This document shows positions 1 through 12,900 of a stretch of DNA of 64,000 nucleotides, piece after piece (position 1 is the stretch's first letter; the number at the start of each line of letters is the position of its first letter). Origin of the DNA: Dromaius novaehollandiae (Eukaryota; Chordata; Aves; Casuariiformes; Dromaiidae); the NCBI RefSeq assembly GCF_036370855.1, contig NC_088106.1, forward strand, positions 30,220,001 to 30,284,000. Reading direction: 5' to 3'. The notes below the pieces were generated by a model. It worked only from the letters and a program-made list of their open reading frames with translations. It ran no database searches and was not told where the DNA came from. Both the position numbers and the translations under genes were made by a program.

Positions 1-359
1 CACAGCATGTATGACCGTCACCTGATGGTTTTATTTCCTGGCACCCAAATTAGCCAGAAGTCACTTGGAAATGGTGAGATGTGGGGGAGTGTAAACATCA
101 GTGAGAGTCTCTCAGTTGGTCGGTGGGTGAACGGGCTGAATGTGTGCTGATGGCTTGGCCAGGGCATGCAGAAAAGAGAGACTTTTATGGTGTCAAATAT
201 TCCCCTGTTCAGCAGAGACAGACTCATTCCAAAGCGATAATCCCTTTTCTGCCTTCAGATAATTCCCGTGCCTATATTCTATGGCTCAGGAGCTTATCTG
301 CTTCCCTTCCCATCATTGCCGGATGCGTCACTATGTTTATCTTTCCAGCACCCTTCTGA
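1..359. other. Unique non-coding sequence, nothing recognised
   Basis: There is no repeat identity, splice-bounded exon or domain-bearing frame here. Short open frames occur on both strands and overlap each other, as expected by chance. Confidence 0.6.
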
Positions 360-515
360 GACAGGCAGTGCTGTTATCCCCCAGGTACCAAAAAGAAACC
401 GAAGGATGGGACAGGGAGGCTGAGGGACTTTGCCGTGGTCACACAGGAAGCCAGCTGCAGAGTGGAAGCACCCCCAAGGTACAGACTAATGTCTTAAGCC
501 CTTGTTTCAATACTT
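360..515 (+). repeat. Ancient MIR-type SINE relic, sense orientation
   Basis: The order of MIR landmarks is preserved. A TTATCCCC block near 373 is followed by a GAAACCGAAGG-like segment near 396 (the GAAACTGAGG of MIR), then GAGGCTGAGGGACTTTGCC (415-433), GGTCACACAGGAAGCCAG (438-455) and a CAGAGTGG segment. The tail CTTAAGCCCTTG (493-504) sits where MIR has its CCxxxGCCC(A/G)TG box. Divergence is heavy, as expected for a family that stopped moving before the amniote radiation or shortly after. The exact ends are uncertain. Confidence 0.6.
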
Positions 516-2749
516 GGATGGGGGACTAGAAGATAAAGAAACTCAAACACATGGTTCTCTACAGAAAAGGCAAAAGCAGAGTTTGTGTGTCCCCAGATGC
601 TCTTCTCCTACCTGGGGAATGTCAACTCAGGCTTAGCAAGACCCATGGCCTTAAGGAAGAACTGTGGGCAGGGTCAGAAAGGAATTTTCAGGTGAAGGAG
701 CCATGCCTTTCAGCCTGTGTTCTTTGATACTCAGCTAGGATTAGGGAAGTCCCCACAAAAGAAGGGGACTGCCTACTTGTGATGGACACTGCTGGGCAGG
801 AGATGCAAAACCTGCCCGGCAGGTATTGGAGAAGACCACTTCCCTACCCAGGAACTCAGGATACAGAGCCTTCGTGGTAGTGCACGTGGGCTGCAGCTTC
901 CAAAGCTGAGAAGATCACCAGGGATGCAGGGACCTTGTGGAGCCTGTCCGAGGGCCTACACTGCAGTGACATGGTGGCTATTGGTAACCAAGCTAACCAG
1001 CTTTAAGCTGTGCAGATAAATCTGATCACACTGCTTACTCGTTCTGCTGGCCGAGTAGATGAAGTCAGGCTGTAGTTCTTCCTTAACACACCGCTGCAGA
1101 GGCACAGCTACTTCACACCCTCTCTTCAGAGCAAAGGTGCATGGTCTCAGTCTTGCCCAAAACGCTGCTCACCTGTAGAGCCTGCCTGCTACAGTCTAAA
1201 ACTCTGCTGGATGTGCTCTTCATCCTCCCATTCATTTACCAGCCCCAGAGAAAAAAGTAGCTGGGGGCAGTGAACAGCAGAGGGAAATGCAAACACCACC
1301 TCTCCCCAGAGGCAGATGCAATCTCCCGCTTGTCACAGCGAGCTGCTGGCTGTCTGTGTCAAGGAACAATCTGACAAAGTGCACCGGATGAAATTTTGCT
1401 GGCTTCTGTCTTTAGATAAGGGCACTATCACTGACTCAACATATTTTATGTATAACACACCTGATGCAAAGAGCATTCAAGCATCAGGCTTGTTTAAATG
1501 TATTTGATGGTATCTGGAAAACCAGTTAACACTTCTCGGCTCAATGTGGGATGTTCTGTATGACGAATCACTTCAGGAGAGGCCATCACATTTTGTCCTC
1601 CATGCTCAAACCTGCCTGCTAGCCAGGGGCAGAGGGAACTGAGAAGGACAGTGGCTGAAACTGCCTCCTTCATAAAGGTGTGATGATATTTCAGGTAGTG
1701 CTGCTCTCCAGGGAGCAAGGAGATCTCCAGAGGAGCAGGATGGGAATATGGGCAGGGACAGCCTGGCTGGATTACTGTGGTACTGTAGGTACTGCGTACG
1801 GTACACATGCAGCATGTCCGCAGATCAGGAAGGTGCTGTGTCTCTGCTAGCTGCTTCCAGGCTGGCCAGCAGACAGTGGGAAGGAGATAGAGCCTGTAGG
1901 AGCCTGGGGGGGAGCATTGCTGAGGATAATGCCAAGAAAGACAGATCCATATATCCACTACAGAGCCAGGCCATTCATGCTTCAAGTACACCTTTTAGAA
2001 AGGCAGCCTGTCCAAAGACCCTGTGCGATGGAGGATTTTTAAGCTCTTAGACTGGAAAGGGTCCTTCCACCTCCTCTCTTTGCCAACACTTGCAGCATGT
2101 TCATGTTGTATTTCTGTAGCCTTGAGACCTGGTGTCAGCCAGCACATTGCTCTACTTTTGGTAGAGATGTCTGAGTACAGTATTGCCATGCTGTATGGAG
2201 CTGTTGCCCAGTGAAGCTCACACCTTTGGTTTGATCAGTTTGTAGATGAAATGTTGGTGAGGCAGGAAGGAAAATCAAAGAACAAAGAAAGGGAAAAGGA
2301 AGAGAGTGCATGAAATTGTCTAGTCCTTCAGCTTGATTCTTCTGTTTGCACCTATCTGACAGTAGTGTAGCTCTGTATCTAGAGTAACTCTTGAGACTAA
2401 GAGAAAGAAAGTAAAGAAAGAAAACTAAATCATTGATCATGTCTATTCTTTCTGTAATATCTGCCACAGCTCTCAGAGGCAGCAGTAGGAAAGGAACCTT
2501 TACATTGGAGTGGCCCCAGAGGGCCACAGAGCTTGGGCAACTCATGGCCAGGACCCACAATAGCTTGTGGGTCTGATGCACTTCACCATGGCATTGCTTT
2601 TGGGTGGAAGTCTGCCAGCTCCTAATTTCGCTCCAGCTGCTAACCTTAGAGTTTTACCTCGTTTTCCCCTACCTGGGAAGAAAGTGGTATTTTAGATAAA
2701 CATTTTACAGAAAATTAAAATGCCATCAAGTCCCTTCACTTTTTCAGAG
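516..2749. other. Unique non-coding sequence, nothing recognised
   Basis: The longest open frame is about 165 codons on the minus strand (1494-1991). It overlaps a 100-codon plus-strand frame and shows no domain, signal peptide or compositional bias typical of coding DNA, so I do not call it a gene. No repeat family was recognised. Confidence 0.55.
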
Positions 2750-2773
2750 TTTTTTTTTTTTTTTTTTTTTTTT
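2750..2773. repeat. Poly-T homopolymer, 24 bp
   Basis: This is an uninterrupted run of T. It could be a minus-strand poly-A tail of a retroposed sequence, but no recognisable retroposon body and no target-site duplication were found next to it. Confidence 0.95.
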
Positions 2774-4348
2774 AACTGGATTTTACAAGAACTCATAAGA
2801 AACAGATACAGGCAAATCACTCCTAAGGCTTTCTTTCTGTTTACAAGATAGCTCTTTATCTTGAATTTATGATCCTTGATCCAAGCTCAGGTCCTAGCTA
2901 TATGAAAACAGATAGTTTTGGTGAGCTAAATAACATGTAACACAGCATTACTTATAAACTGGTAAACTGGTAAAACTTTTAAACTCTGTCCTTTACTTTT
3001 CATCAATCCAAACTCTGTTCATCCAGTAGTAGGGGTGGAGTATGTTCATATCATGCCTGAATCCTTAAAAAAATCCTAATATTAAATACAGTTAAAATTC
3101 CTTCTCTCTCCCTGAATAGCCAAGTACAGGCTGCACTGTCTCAGAGCTCTGCAAAGGACCACGGCTACTCCTGCTTCATCCCCAGGAGGAAAATTAATTG
3201 TAGCATCTGTGTGTTGACACAAAAATCCTCTGTTGCACATACACCAAAACAGATGACTTCATGTTTCTCCCTACTCTTCCAGAGGTTCACATTTCCACAT
3301 TAATTATGATGTTTAGAAAACTGATGTCTTCTTAAGTGCTTGCTCTTGGAGTCGTGCAATTGTGTGAGGACCTCAGTTGTCATTTGCTTAAAAGTACATG
3401 GCTACTTTTCACAGTGGTAAGGAAAAAATCATGTAAACAGGATCAGTGCTCTTTCTGAAGAGGCAAAAACCCGGATAAGGAGAACCTAATGCTTATTGAT
3501 CAATTTATATTTGAGGTTCAGTTAATACTTTTGAGATGTTTAGGGGCATCGGTACTCCATCGTAGCACAGTATGAACGACCTGGTAAGAGCAGGTGATGG
3601 TGATCTAGTGCATTGCACAGCTCAGCAGATGAGAGCAGCAGAAGGATGCCCAGTTGTAGTGCATGGTCAGCACCACAGTCTCGTGCAATGGAAAAGGCAA
3701 TGGAAAACCTTCCCGCATCTCCCATTTTTGTCCTCGCTATTTGCGGGCTGAGTCGAGATACCTTCAGCGGGATTCATCTGCCAGAGTTCAAGGATGCCTA
3801 ATGCAGATGTCCCTATTTGGGTAGTCAGTCTGCGTTCCCTTTATAAATGATGGTGAGAAACAAGTTCCCAGCGTCTCTCAAATGCTTGCCTTGGGAGGGG
3901 ATGAACCCGGCTCTCAGCTCAAGGCCAGAGTAACTCATGTAGAAGTTGCCGTGCAGCCTGGTTACCACCTATGCAGAAATCCTGCTGCTGCTTCCTGAGG
4001 CTGCTTCTAACCCACACTGTGAACTGAAGTAAACCATTTTCCTTATCCTGGACCTCCGTTTCTCCACAATGGGGCTCACAAATTGGAAGAGCACTTAGAA
4101 ATCTGCAGATGAGATTTACCAACTGCATAGAAAAGAAGCAACTATTCTAAACAACAGATTAACAAATGAATTATTGTTCTCTCCCGCTACCAAGAGATAA
4201 CACTTTGCTTAGTGCATCATTTTGCTGGTATTAAGAATTTGGTGAGAAAACCCCACCAATGCTGTTTTTCCTTCTGTCTAAAATCTGTGCTTTCCCATGG
4301 CAGCCCATGCGCTGCACTGCTTGGCTGGGGTGCAGAGGAGGAGAGGAA
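2774..4348. other. Unique non-coding sequence, nothing recognised
   Basis: There is no recognised repeat or exon-like segment. Composition is moderate and mixed. Short overlapping frames at 3540-3801 on both strands have no features. Confidence 0.55.
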
Positions 4349-4393
4349 GTGTGTGTGTGCGTGTGTGCGTGTGTGCGTGTGTGTGTGTGTGTG
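4349..4393. repeat. GT/GC-interrupted dinucleotide microsatellite
   Basis: This is an alternating purine-pyrimidine tract of GT units with several GC interruptions (GTGTGC steps). Such tracts are polymorphic and can adopt Z-DNA. Confidence 0.95.
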
Positions 4394-7300
4394 GAGGGTG
4401 GCTGGGACTAGTGGCGAAGGATCCTTTTGTGAAGATCAGCAGTTCTCTGTGCTTTTATCCCAGGCAAAGATTACATTTAACTCCCAGGGGTCTTTGCTTC
4501 CTCAGATCCTTTTCAGACTGAGTCACTGTAGCACCGCAGATAGTTTTGGGTGTCCTTTCATTTTTTTTGACAGTATTAAATATATGCCCCAGTGAGCCAT
4601 AAATCAGTGGTTTATCTGAGAATAAATCATATCTGTAATAAGGGACCACTTCTTTTTAATTGGGCAGTGCATTAAATTAAACAGATATACTTCCTCAAAG
4701 AATACAAAAATGTGTCAGCTAGCCTTCTTTAATGAATTTTAATTTTAAATCACTTTTTCTTTGAGAAAAAAGCTATTTTCCCCCTCTCTTCACTAAAATT
4801 ATATTCTAACTGGAGGATTTGCTGAGTTTCATGGGTTATTGTATTCACACTGCTTTATCTTGCATTCCCAAAGTAATGTAGCAGCCAGGTTCATATTGGT
4901 TTGTGTTGAGATGAGTCTTTTAGCAAATGAATGTTTGAGAGTGCATGTGATGTCCCAGCATTTGCATGTGCGTGAGTGTACACATATGTACATTTGTAAA
5001 TGGAAAAGGCATGTCTGACTCCAATCACAGGACCCAGCCCACCCTGACCAAGCGCTATATATAAGAATTGCTTATACCTTCTGGCTCAGGGAGTGATAAG
5101 ACTTTTCACCCATAACAGCAACTAAACAGAGCAAAGATACGCTGGTAAAACTTGTCTTAGAAATGCTGAGACTAGAAATTATGCACACGTGGGAAGGCTA
5201 TATCTGAAACGTTTCTGCAAATAGACCATGCCAGGTCACAATTCTATTCACAAAATCTTTTATTCATTTACTGGTGGATAACTGGTTGGATCAGATTGTA
5301 TTTATGAGAGTGTTGCCACAAGAGAGACAGCATCCCTAACAGTTGAACATCTGCCTGAATACTGGGGAAAATGTGTGCACTAGAAGAACTCTCCTGCCTG
5401 ACTTCTAAACAGCTTGGATAATATTTAGGCTAAGCACTGTCCAAAGGGAGTGAATTCTTTGCGGAATGCAGGAGGGCACTCATGTTGTTTTGTAAGGAAG
5501 TATGGATCATCTGATCAGGCAACAAAAACAATACAACATACTGAAGGACCTGATTGTGGCACAATGACATAAATGAAATGGATGAAATGAATCCCTTCTC
5601 TTGTTTAGGGTCCATCTGACTTCAGCTTACAGGAGCAGCACTTGTGGTGGTGCCTCACAGGCAGAGCACTGCAGGTGGCATAGGCCATGCCCTCCATGGG
5701 GCGAGGGCTGTGGGATCTTCTACCCCACACTGCATTGCTGCAGGCAGGAAGGAGGCCTGATGCCTAATGGGCGTTGCAAGTCTGGTCAGGAGCACAGTGA
5801 AGAATAGAGTTACTAAGTACAGACAGCATGTCTTCCGAGACAAAATCTCATAGCTTCCACAGGAAAAAAAAGGACTTCTGCAGAAACCATCTTTTCCATT
5901 ACAAAATAAACAAAACAGAATCATTTGATAGAAAGTTATTTGGAAGTAGGCTGAATAACAGAGTATGTTTACATCTGGGTCTTAAAGCACCACTTCCCTA
6001 TAAATAATAAATACTCCAAAAGAAATCAAGGCTGAAACTTGCTATCAGTTTGGAGCAATGGCCTGATTTGTACGTATCATGGTCCAGTTGTGAACAGCTG
6101 GAGAGGAGGGAACACAGCTATGCTTAATGAATGCGTTGCTAGCAGCTTTAATTTTCCTAGTTTTAAGGAAAGAGAATGTATCTGATGAACTGGGCAGGGC
6201 TATGCAATGAGGAGACTCTATTATAGCTACACACAGAAGTATGTAGTCCCTTTTATTTGCCTTAATAGTTATTGTTGCAGTAACACCCTCCAGCAGGAGC
6301 TTTGGGACCTGGCCCTCTTCAACTCCCCAGGCTGGGCCAGCGTGCCAGCAGTAAGAGTTCCAACAGGGCCCAAGAGGGCCCTGAGGTCCACCCAGGCAGG
6401 TGGACATGGAGGAGAAGGGGAAGGAGGTGTCCTACTCCATTTGTCACGTGGTGGCTGTCCCCATGCCTCCAGTAGCAAAGGTGGCTGGCCAGTTGAGGGC
6501 CAGCTGATGAACCCATTGTCTCCTCCCTTCTTGCTCAGTGAAAACATTTTGTGAAGGCAGTGAACATTTTTGGGTCTATTGTTTGCCGCTGTGTGATGGG
6601 CATTAACTTCTGGTGCCTTTGGCTGCCCACCCTCACCCACACAAGTGTCTTGCAGCATCATGGCCCCATAGTTTCTTGCTCTCATAAGGGCTCTGTGATA
6701 ATTTTCCTCTAGATGTGTTGTTAGCTGAAATCCTTATAAATTTGAATCTCTTTTATTATTTTCAGCCTAGTGCTTGTATTTCCCAATGACATCTTGTGGT
6801 ATGATTTCTCTCCCGAGTGCCCAGCTGGGTCACTGTAGGTAATAACTGGTTATTAGCTCTGGGCAGAGGCAGCATGCATTTGCAACCAGGCATAAGAAGA
6901 TATTACAGATACAAATATAACATTATTTCAAACTTCTTGTCCTTGGTGGGTTTGGAATAGGTATCATTTTCTTCTCTTCTGTTTTGCTTGTTACATTGCT
7001 AAGAAACCGAAGACTTGAAAACATACAGAAAATTCTTTATCCCCTTCATCTTGCTTCATATGTGTGCTAGGACAATTGTTTCTGGGTGCCATGATTTTCC
7101 TTGAAATGTTTTCAAATTATAGCTTTTTTTTTTTCTCTTCTGATACTCTGTTAAGCTGTGGTCTAGTCAAACGAAGGCACCCACCTAGATATGCATATTC
7201 CTCATACAAGTTATTCATTGTTCTACAACTTAAAAAATTAGTATCATACATAATGCATTTTTCTTCCTGCATATTGAGTTTGGGAAATCTGTAAGACAGC

Positions 7301-8279
7301 TTTTCTCAACAGAAAGCTTCCAAATTAAAAGAAATATATATTCCCCAATAAAGTGTCTGAAGAAGTTTTGTTTAAAAACCCGTCAGTTAACCAGACTGGT
7401 CAGTTGAAAATGTTTAGTTCGGAACCCTGAAGTGTTGCAAGGCACCTCCTAAAAGGAGGATCCTGGCATCTCTTTCCACGTTGTTAAGACTGCTATCTAT
7501 TGCGACTGCTAGGATGTACCTGAGTCCTGACATCTCTTTCTTCTTAGAAGAGCTGCAGCTTTCCCAGCAAGAGAATGCACCTTTAAAACAAACTAGGAAG
7601 AAGACAATGATTTCTCATATACGACATTTGATCATGCTGTGTGGCGTCAAGGCAGGGGGGGAAAATTCAAGCTCAGAACAACATGCTACATCTTCCTTCA
7701 GTTCAACAGCGATTGGTTGCCTTTGCAAGGCTGAATTTTGATTTTATGTGTATGCTGATCTGATATGCACCAGCCAGAGTGGGATAGGACAGGGATCTTG
7801 CCTGTATTAGGAAAATGCTGTGCAAATTTGGATGCTATCTTAACAGGAGTATAATAACAACAATATAACACAGCCATAAAAGCAGTAGGTAAGGAGTGGT
7901 ATGCCATCTAGTGTGCACTGTTTGGTTAATAAGATGGTTATTTACTGCTTAGTTTAAAACGTTAAATTCTTACTTCTGCTCTGTGTGGTTTAACAAGGCT
8001 GCCTGCAGTTTTTGCACTGTGCTTAGCACTTAAATAAGTTTTAAAGACTGGAGCCATTGACGTGTGCAGGCCCTGGCACGGGAGCTTTGGATCTGCACAG
8101 AGTAACTGTGGAGGTTGATGTCAGTGGAGGGTTTACTCCTCCGTCTTCAGAGAGCTGCTGAATGCACCGGTAACGGAGAAATGAAGGCGAACCAAGGCAG
8201 AATATTTCATTTCTCCTTTGTTTCCTGTGGAAGAACGCTCCATGGTGCCTTTCCTTCTCCTTGGCCTCATGTGCTGAGT
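4394..8279. other. Unique non-coding sequence; AT-rich patch at 4640-4830
   Basis: No gene or identified repeat was seen. The 4640-4830 part is AT-rich with several TAAT/TTTAAT cores (for example GAATTTTAATTTTAAATC near 4735) and resembles the CNE-like blocks further right, but weakly. Open frames at 6045-6685 overlap on opposite strands and are not credible genes. Confidence 0.5.
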
Positions 8280-8660
8280 GAGACACCGCCACGGCTCCAG
8301 TGCCATCCACAGAGGATGTGGGCGCCCAGGTCTGCAAGGCCTTTGGGAGCAGAGGTGCGTGGGTCCTCAGAGGCCCCATCACGCACAGCCCCCAGGCACC
8401 TCCACGCGGGTTGTGCCGAGTCCCACCAGGACACCATGGGAGAATGAGACTGACTGTCCTCCTGACTGGCGGGAGCAGGATGCAGCACCGAGAGGTGACG
8501 GGGATGCCCAGACACCCGCAGAAACACAGGCATGAACACCCCTGTCCCTCTGCAGTTGGCTGTTTCTTGGCTCCGTGTCCAACCTGCCCGCGGTGAGCGG
8601 GAGGGCGACCCCGGGTCTTCTCCCACCCGTCCCCTCTTGGGGAAGGCGGGAAGGGAAAGT
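8280..8660. promoter_or_regulatory. GC-rich, CpG-enriched patch (weak CpG island candidate)
   Basis: I counted about 20 CpG dinucleotides in roughly 375 bp, far denser than the surrounding DNA, with locally high G+C. A GCGGTGAGCGGGAGG segment near 8590 resembles a 5' splice donor. The patch lies directly left of an AT-rich CNE-like block. It could be a small promoter, an orphan CpG island or a GC-biased conversion hot spot. Several overlapping frames (8115-8780, both strands) follow from the GC-rich composition, which has few stop codons, and are not taken as genes. Confidence 0.4.
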
Positions 8661-8699
8661 TGGGAAGTGAGAGCCCAGCTTGGCATGTGGCCAGGAATG

Positions 8700-9245
8700 G
8701 CCTTCTGGTGTGATATGCTTTTGGAATTTATTTAAATCAGTAAGACGAGAGGACAGTTCAGAGCACTGGATTAATTCCACTTTCTCCCTCTCGCTCTCTC
8801 TTTTTTTATTAGAAAAATAAAAGAGACTTTGAAATATTAAGAGAGAGTGGGATTAGAGCCCTCTCCTGCTACCCCAGTCTTTCCTCCCCTATTAATTTCC
8901 ACTTGATTAGAATTCTTTTTGAAGTATTTAAATATGGACAATAGGAAAAAGGGAGGGTGAAGTTATTGAATATCAGTTAAACTGTATTAATATAAGCTCA
9001 GTTCCAGCTTTTATATAGATACTTCATATATATGTATAGTTTCCACTAGGAATAAAGTAGATCTATCCCTCCTCCCCTACCTAAAGTAATTATGATTTTA
9101 AAAAAAACTATAATGAAACTCTTAAACTTTAATAGCCCATTTATAAATCCCCAGCTTAAAATTTAAATGCTTTAAAATAAGTTTTAGAACTGTAGAAATT
9201 TGATTTTTTTTTTTTTTTAACATAAGAGACACTTTTATACAGTGA
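8700..9245. promoter_or_regulatory. CNE-like AT-rich block, candidate enhancer
   Basis: This is a dense AT-rich segment without repeat identity. It has many homeodomain-type cores: GGATTAATTCC (8768-8778), CTATTAATTTCCACTTGATTAG (8890 region), TATTTAAATATGG, and repeated TTAAA/TTTAAA words. The texture matches vertebrate conserved non-coding elements, but conservation cannot be shown from one sequence. It ends in a T run near 9205-9220. Confidence 0.35.
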
Positions 9246-9660
9246 AACTTTTGAAGCAGCGCAGTGTTTCAGGAACGCTCACCCCTGGCCTCCGTGGAAA
9301 TTGTGGTGCTAAGGGGCTAGCAAGGAGGCTAGAGGGCTTTCTGGGTTAACAGGGGGAGGTAGTGGTACTCGCCCCCATGCCAGCGAAGTGGTTCTGGTGT
9401 CCTCACCTAAGTCTGGAGAATGGCTGCAAAACGACTTCCCTCCTCTCTGGCCTGTCCCCAAAGGCTCTTGCCATTGCACCAACTGCAATAAAGGGGGCCT
9501 GAGCTTTCCTTTTTTAATGAAGGGTAGATCTGCTGCAGCGTAGGGATTGCTGACAGGGCGTCTTGGTTCCATGGGATAGACAGGGCTGGGCGTCCCTGTC
9601 ATGGTCATTTTGCACTCCTTGACTTGTTGCCTGCCAGGAGTCAAGCTGTTCTTTGGGGTT
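9246..9660. other. Unique non-coding sequence, nothing recognised
   Basis: This is mixed-composition DNA. A 111-codon minus-strand frame (9309-9644) has no recognisable feature. Confidence 0.5.
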
Positions 9661-9930
9661 TTATTTATAAATCAGTACTTTTATAAACCAGATTTAGATA
9701 TCTCCATCCAGATTCATAAATCCTCTCGGCTAACCTAAGAACTGCAGTTTGATTTACAAACCATGACTTTTCGCATCAGATTTAACTCCCTGACTGACTT
9801 CTGAAACATTCGATTGGCTTCTAAGTCAGAAAATAGATTTACAAATCCTAAAACAGATTTACAAATCCTAAAACATAATCACAAGTCATGCCAATACGTT
9901 CTAAGCAAAAAAGTGTTCATTTACAAATCT
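9661..9930. repeat. Cluster of near-palindromic GATTTAYAAATC motifs
   Basis: Six variants of one self-complementary word lie within about 260 bp: TTTATAAATC (9664), GATTCATAAATC (9711), GATTTACAAACC (9751), GATTTACAAATC (9836 and 9856) and CATTTACAAATC (9919). Two of them form an exact 20-bp tandem pair at 9835-9854 and 9855-9874 (unit AGATTTACAAATCCTAAAAC). Spacing between the others is irregular, so this is not a simple satellite. Confidence 0.6.
9835..9874. repeat. Two exact tandem copies of a 20-bp unit
   Basis: The unit AGATTTACAAATCCTAAAAC occurs twice back to back without mismatch. Each copy contains the near-palindromic core GATTTACAAATC. Confidence 0.95.
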
Positions 9931-12900
9931 TTTCTTTGCTTTTGGAATACAAGAGACTGATTTATACCCTGGGACTCTGAGGTCCTGTCACCTTTATGAT
10001 CAGCTATATAGATCCAGCTCTCTTATTTGAATGCAAAACTCTGACCTATAAATCTCGATCAGCTTTTCTATCTCTGATTCTCCCCATGTGCTCTGGTCTA
10101 CCAATGAACTCCACAGAGGCCTCCCATGCTTTTCTCTGTTTCCTGAAGTTACTGAAAAGTCCGTCCCAGCAATCAGGCACCTTCCACTGATGGCTGGCCT
10201 CGTAAGCAGACAGCACACATCTATACCAACAACACCACGTGGCCCCCCTCATCTATTTTGGTAGGAAGGCCACTCGCATCTTCTGTGCCAGGGCTAGGGA
10301 TTAGGCATGCACCTGCCGAGTTCTAGGTAAAATAAACCTGGGTAAGATTCTTCCCATTTAACATGAATCCAAATCCTGCTGCCATCAGTGGAGACCAGCA
10401 GACATCTCTAGGCATTGATTCATTCCTCCTCTCACGAAGCATTCAACTTTGCACCTCTGGAGCGTGACCTCCATTTCTGATATAATGGGAGGCCCGACCA
10501 GTGACTTAGCCTAACTTGTAGTTAGATGATAAACTATAAGATCCAACAGGGTGGTCTGAATGTCGCCATCATCACCAAGTTCTCCTGCACTCAAGAAATA
10601 ACCACAAGGCCTGGGTGGCTGCTACCTGTGACAGCACAACACCAACAGTGCGTGGAGGAGGGACGTGATTACCATGGCTGCAATGGAAATCTTTCTAAGC
10701 TTCAGTGCCTAAAGAGATGAAGACAGTTCCCAAAGAGGGGATGTATTTAGGAACACGCATTATTCTCCTGTCCAACAGGTTGTGGCATATCCTGAGAACC
10801 ACTGTGATTCATTTTCTTCCTCTTAACTCTGCAGCACTCCTCTATCCTGTCTCCTGCTACAGGCTTAGGACTGAAATAATCACAGCTCATGTTATAGAGT
10901 TCTTAAAAATGCACTGGAAACAGTCCAACTGGTTTACTTTTATAGTGCCCCTATTCTGGCCTGATGGGCCCTGCTTGAAAGGGAAAGAAAAGAAATGTTA
11001 TGCCTGCCTGTGGAAAATTTGTTATATAGTATTTTCAAAGTGTTGTGTCATTTCACTGAGGTGATGGTCCACTGTAACAGATTTGGCAAAAAACCACTGT
11101 CTTTCAGCTAAGTTTCCCTTGCAAACTGTTCCTAATGACACAAACTTTCCATCTTCCATAATGGAAGAGAAACTTAGAGGAAAAATAGCTTGTCCATAAT
11201 GTCTAATGCTAGAATGTGCAAAAGCATCTTCATAATTTAATGATTTCATTTTTTTTATACTCTTTAGTCCTCCACTTATGTATCGTAAAGCAATGACTGG
11301 CACTAATTCATTTTCCCCTTTGCAATCACCTTTAAAGAAAAAAGCAGCAAGAATTTTCTACTAGGTGTAAACATGAGAAATAAAAGGCCAGTCAACAATG
11401 GAGATTTCATGGAAATTCTATGGGCATGTAAGTGCAAGGTCTACAATTAAATGGTGGGCAGCAATTTTCCAATGACATTTTGCAAACAGCTGAAAAATGC
11501 AGCCTGAGAGTCAATTTTGGGGAAGGAACATTAGGACCTTGGGGTCAGTGGAGGAGGCCTGCACTACCAGAAAGTTTCTGCTCATTTATTGGGAGGAAAC
11601 AACCAAGTTAAGGGATAATAACCCTCCACCCTTCAGTCTTCTGAGAGAGGTCTAGACTCCACTGAAGCAAGGGTTTAGTCTGTGGGTGCAGAATTTCATC
11701 TCTTCTGCCACTTTTTGTGCTGGCTGTGCCAGGAGCTCAGGCTGCCTTCCTGACAGAGGCAGCACTTAAATTGCAGAGCAAAACCAAGAGACTCCTCACC
11801 TGCTATTTGGATTGGATTCTGAATTTTTTGCTCTCATTCCTTTCCTAGCACAAAATAATTAAGCGAAGGAGAGGGTAAAAGGCTGCTTTCCTAATTAAGG
11901 AACACGTGGCACTCATGGTGCCCTGGCCTAAAACTTGTGTGCGATGCACAGAGTCTGTCCCTTCGAGTCCAGCTTCCTTTCTCACCCCAAGATGCCCAAG
12001 AAAAAGCCATTTCCATTTTTCCCCATAGAGACAATTTCTGTCATTATTATACTTCTCCACTCACCTCTTCCACCATGTGCCCTCAGGAGCTAATAATAAT
12101 AATAATATTGCAAACCCTGTAATAAATATTGTGATCATGGCATAACAGGCAGCCTAAAAAGGCTGAGGATAAATAAAAAAAAAGAATTTTCCATTTATCT
12201 GTGAGCTTACATGTTTGTATGATAGAGAGGGAGAGAGAAAAGAGTTAGCTATTAAAGATCCTACATAGCCACAGGCAAATTCTAACATCATCTCCTTGCA
12301 GAGACCTTTTTTTTTTTAAGCAGAGATTACTCTGGCGGTTCAAGGTGCTATCGAGCTCTAACCAGGGACAATTACAAGGCTCCAGTTGGAGCGTCTGAGA
12401 CGATGCTTACGTCTGATAAGGTTGAAGGGGAATAATGGAAGGAGGAAAGTGATAATGGATTGCTGAATGGGTGGGTTGAGGTATCATTGCCATAGAGCCT
12501 GGAGACAGAAGCAGCTGCTGATGCAGAGAGGTTTTTTTTCTTTTTTCCCCATTTTGTTTCCATTTTCCCTGCATAAGAAAAAAATATCTCTGAACATACA
12601 CTTCAAAATGATTTTTTTCTCCTACCTCCAAGCAACACCAATAATACCACTCACAAACAAGTTTCATGCCGTAAGAGCATTCATAAAACAGGTCTGCGTG
12701 CCCTGCCTCTCTCCTCACTCAGTTCAAGAGGTTCAGAGACCATTTTTGCGTTCTCTGTCTGTCAGCACTTTATTGCGGACCAGGATAGACCCCCGGCTGC
12801 TCTCAGAGCACCCAAGGAATGAGCCAGCACCTCATGCCTAATGGGACCCAGCTGCACTGAGCCGGGGGGACAGCGATGTCCACCTGGGTGCAGGTAGGAG

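Noticed and set aside
1494..1991. 165-codon minus-strand open frame
   Set aside because: It overlaps plus-strand frames of similar quality and has no domain, signal peptide or splice support. Trp/Cys-rich composition is typical of antisense chance frames.
8115..8780. Cluster of overlapping open frames on both strands (up to 139 codons)
   Set aside because: GC-rich composition depletes stop codons in several frames at once. None has recognisable features.
11022..11303. 93-codon minus-strand frame considered as a transposase scrap
   Set aside because: No conserved catalytic or zinc-binding spacing could be matched.
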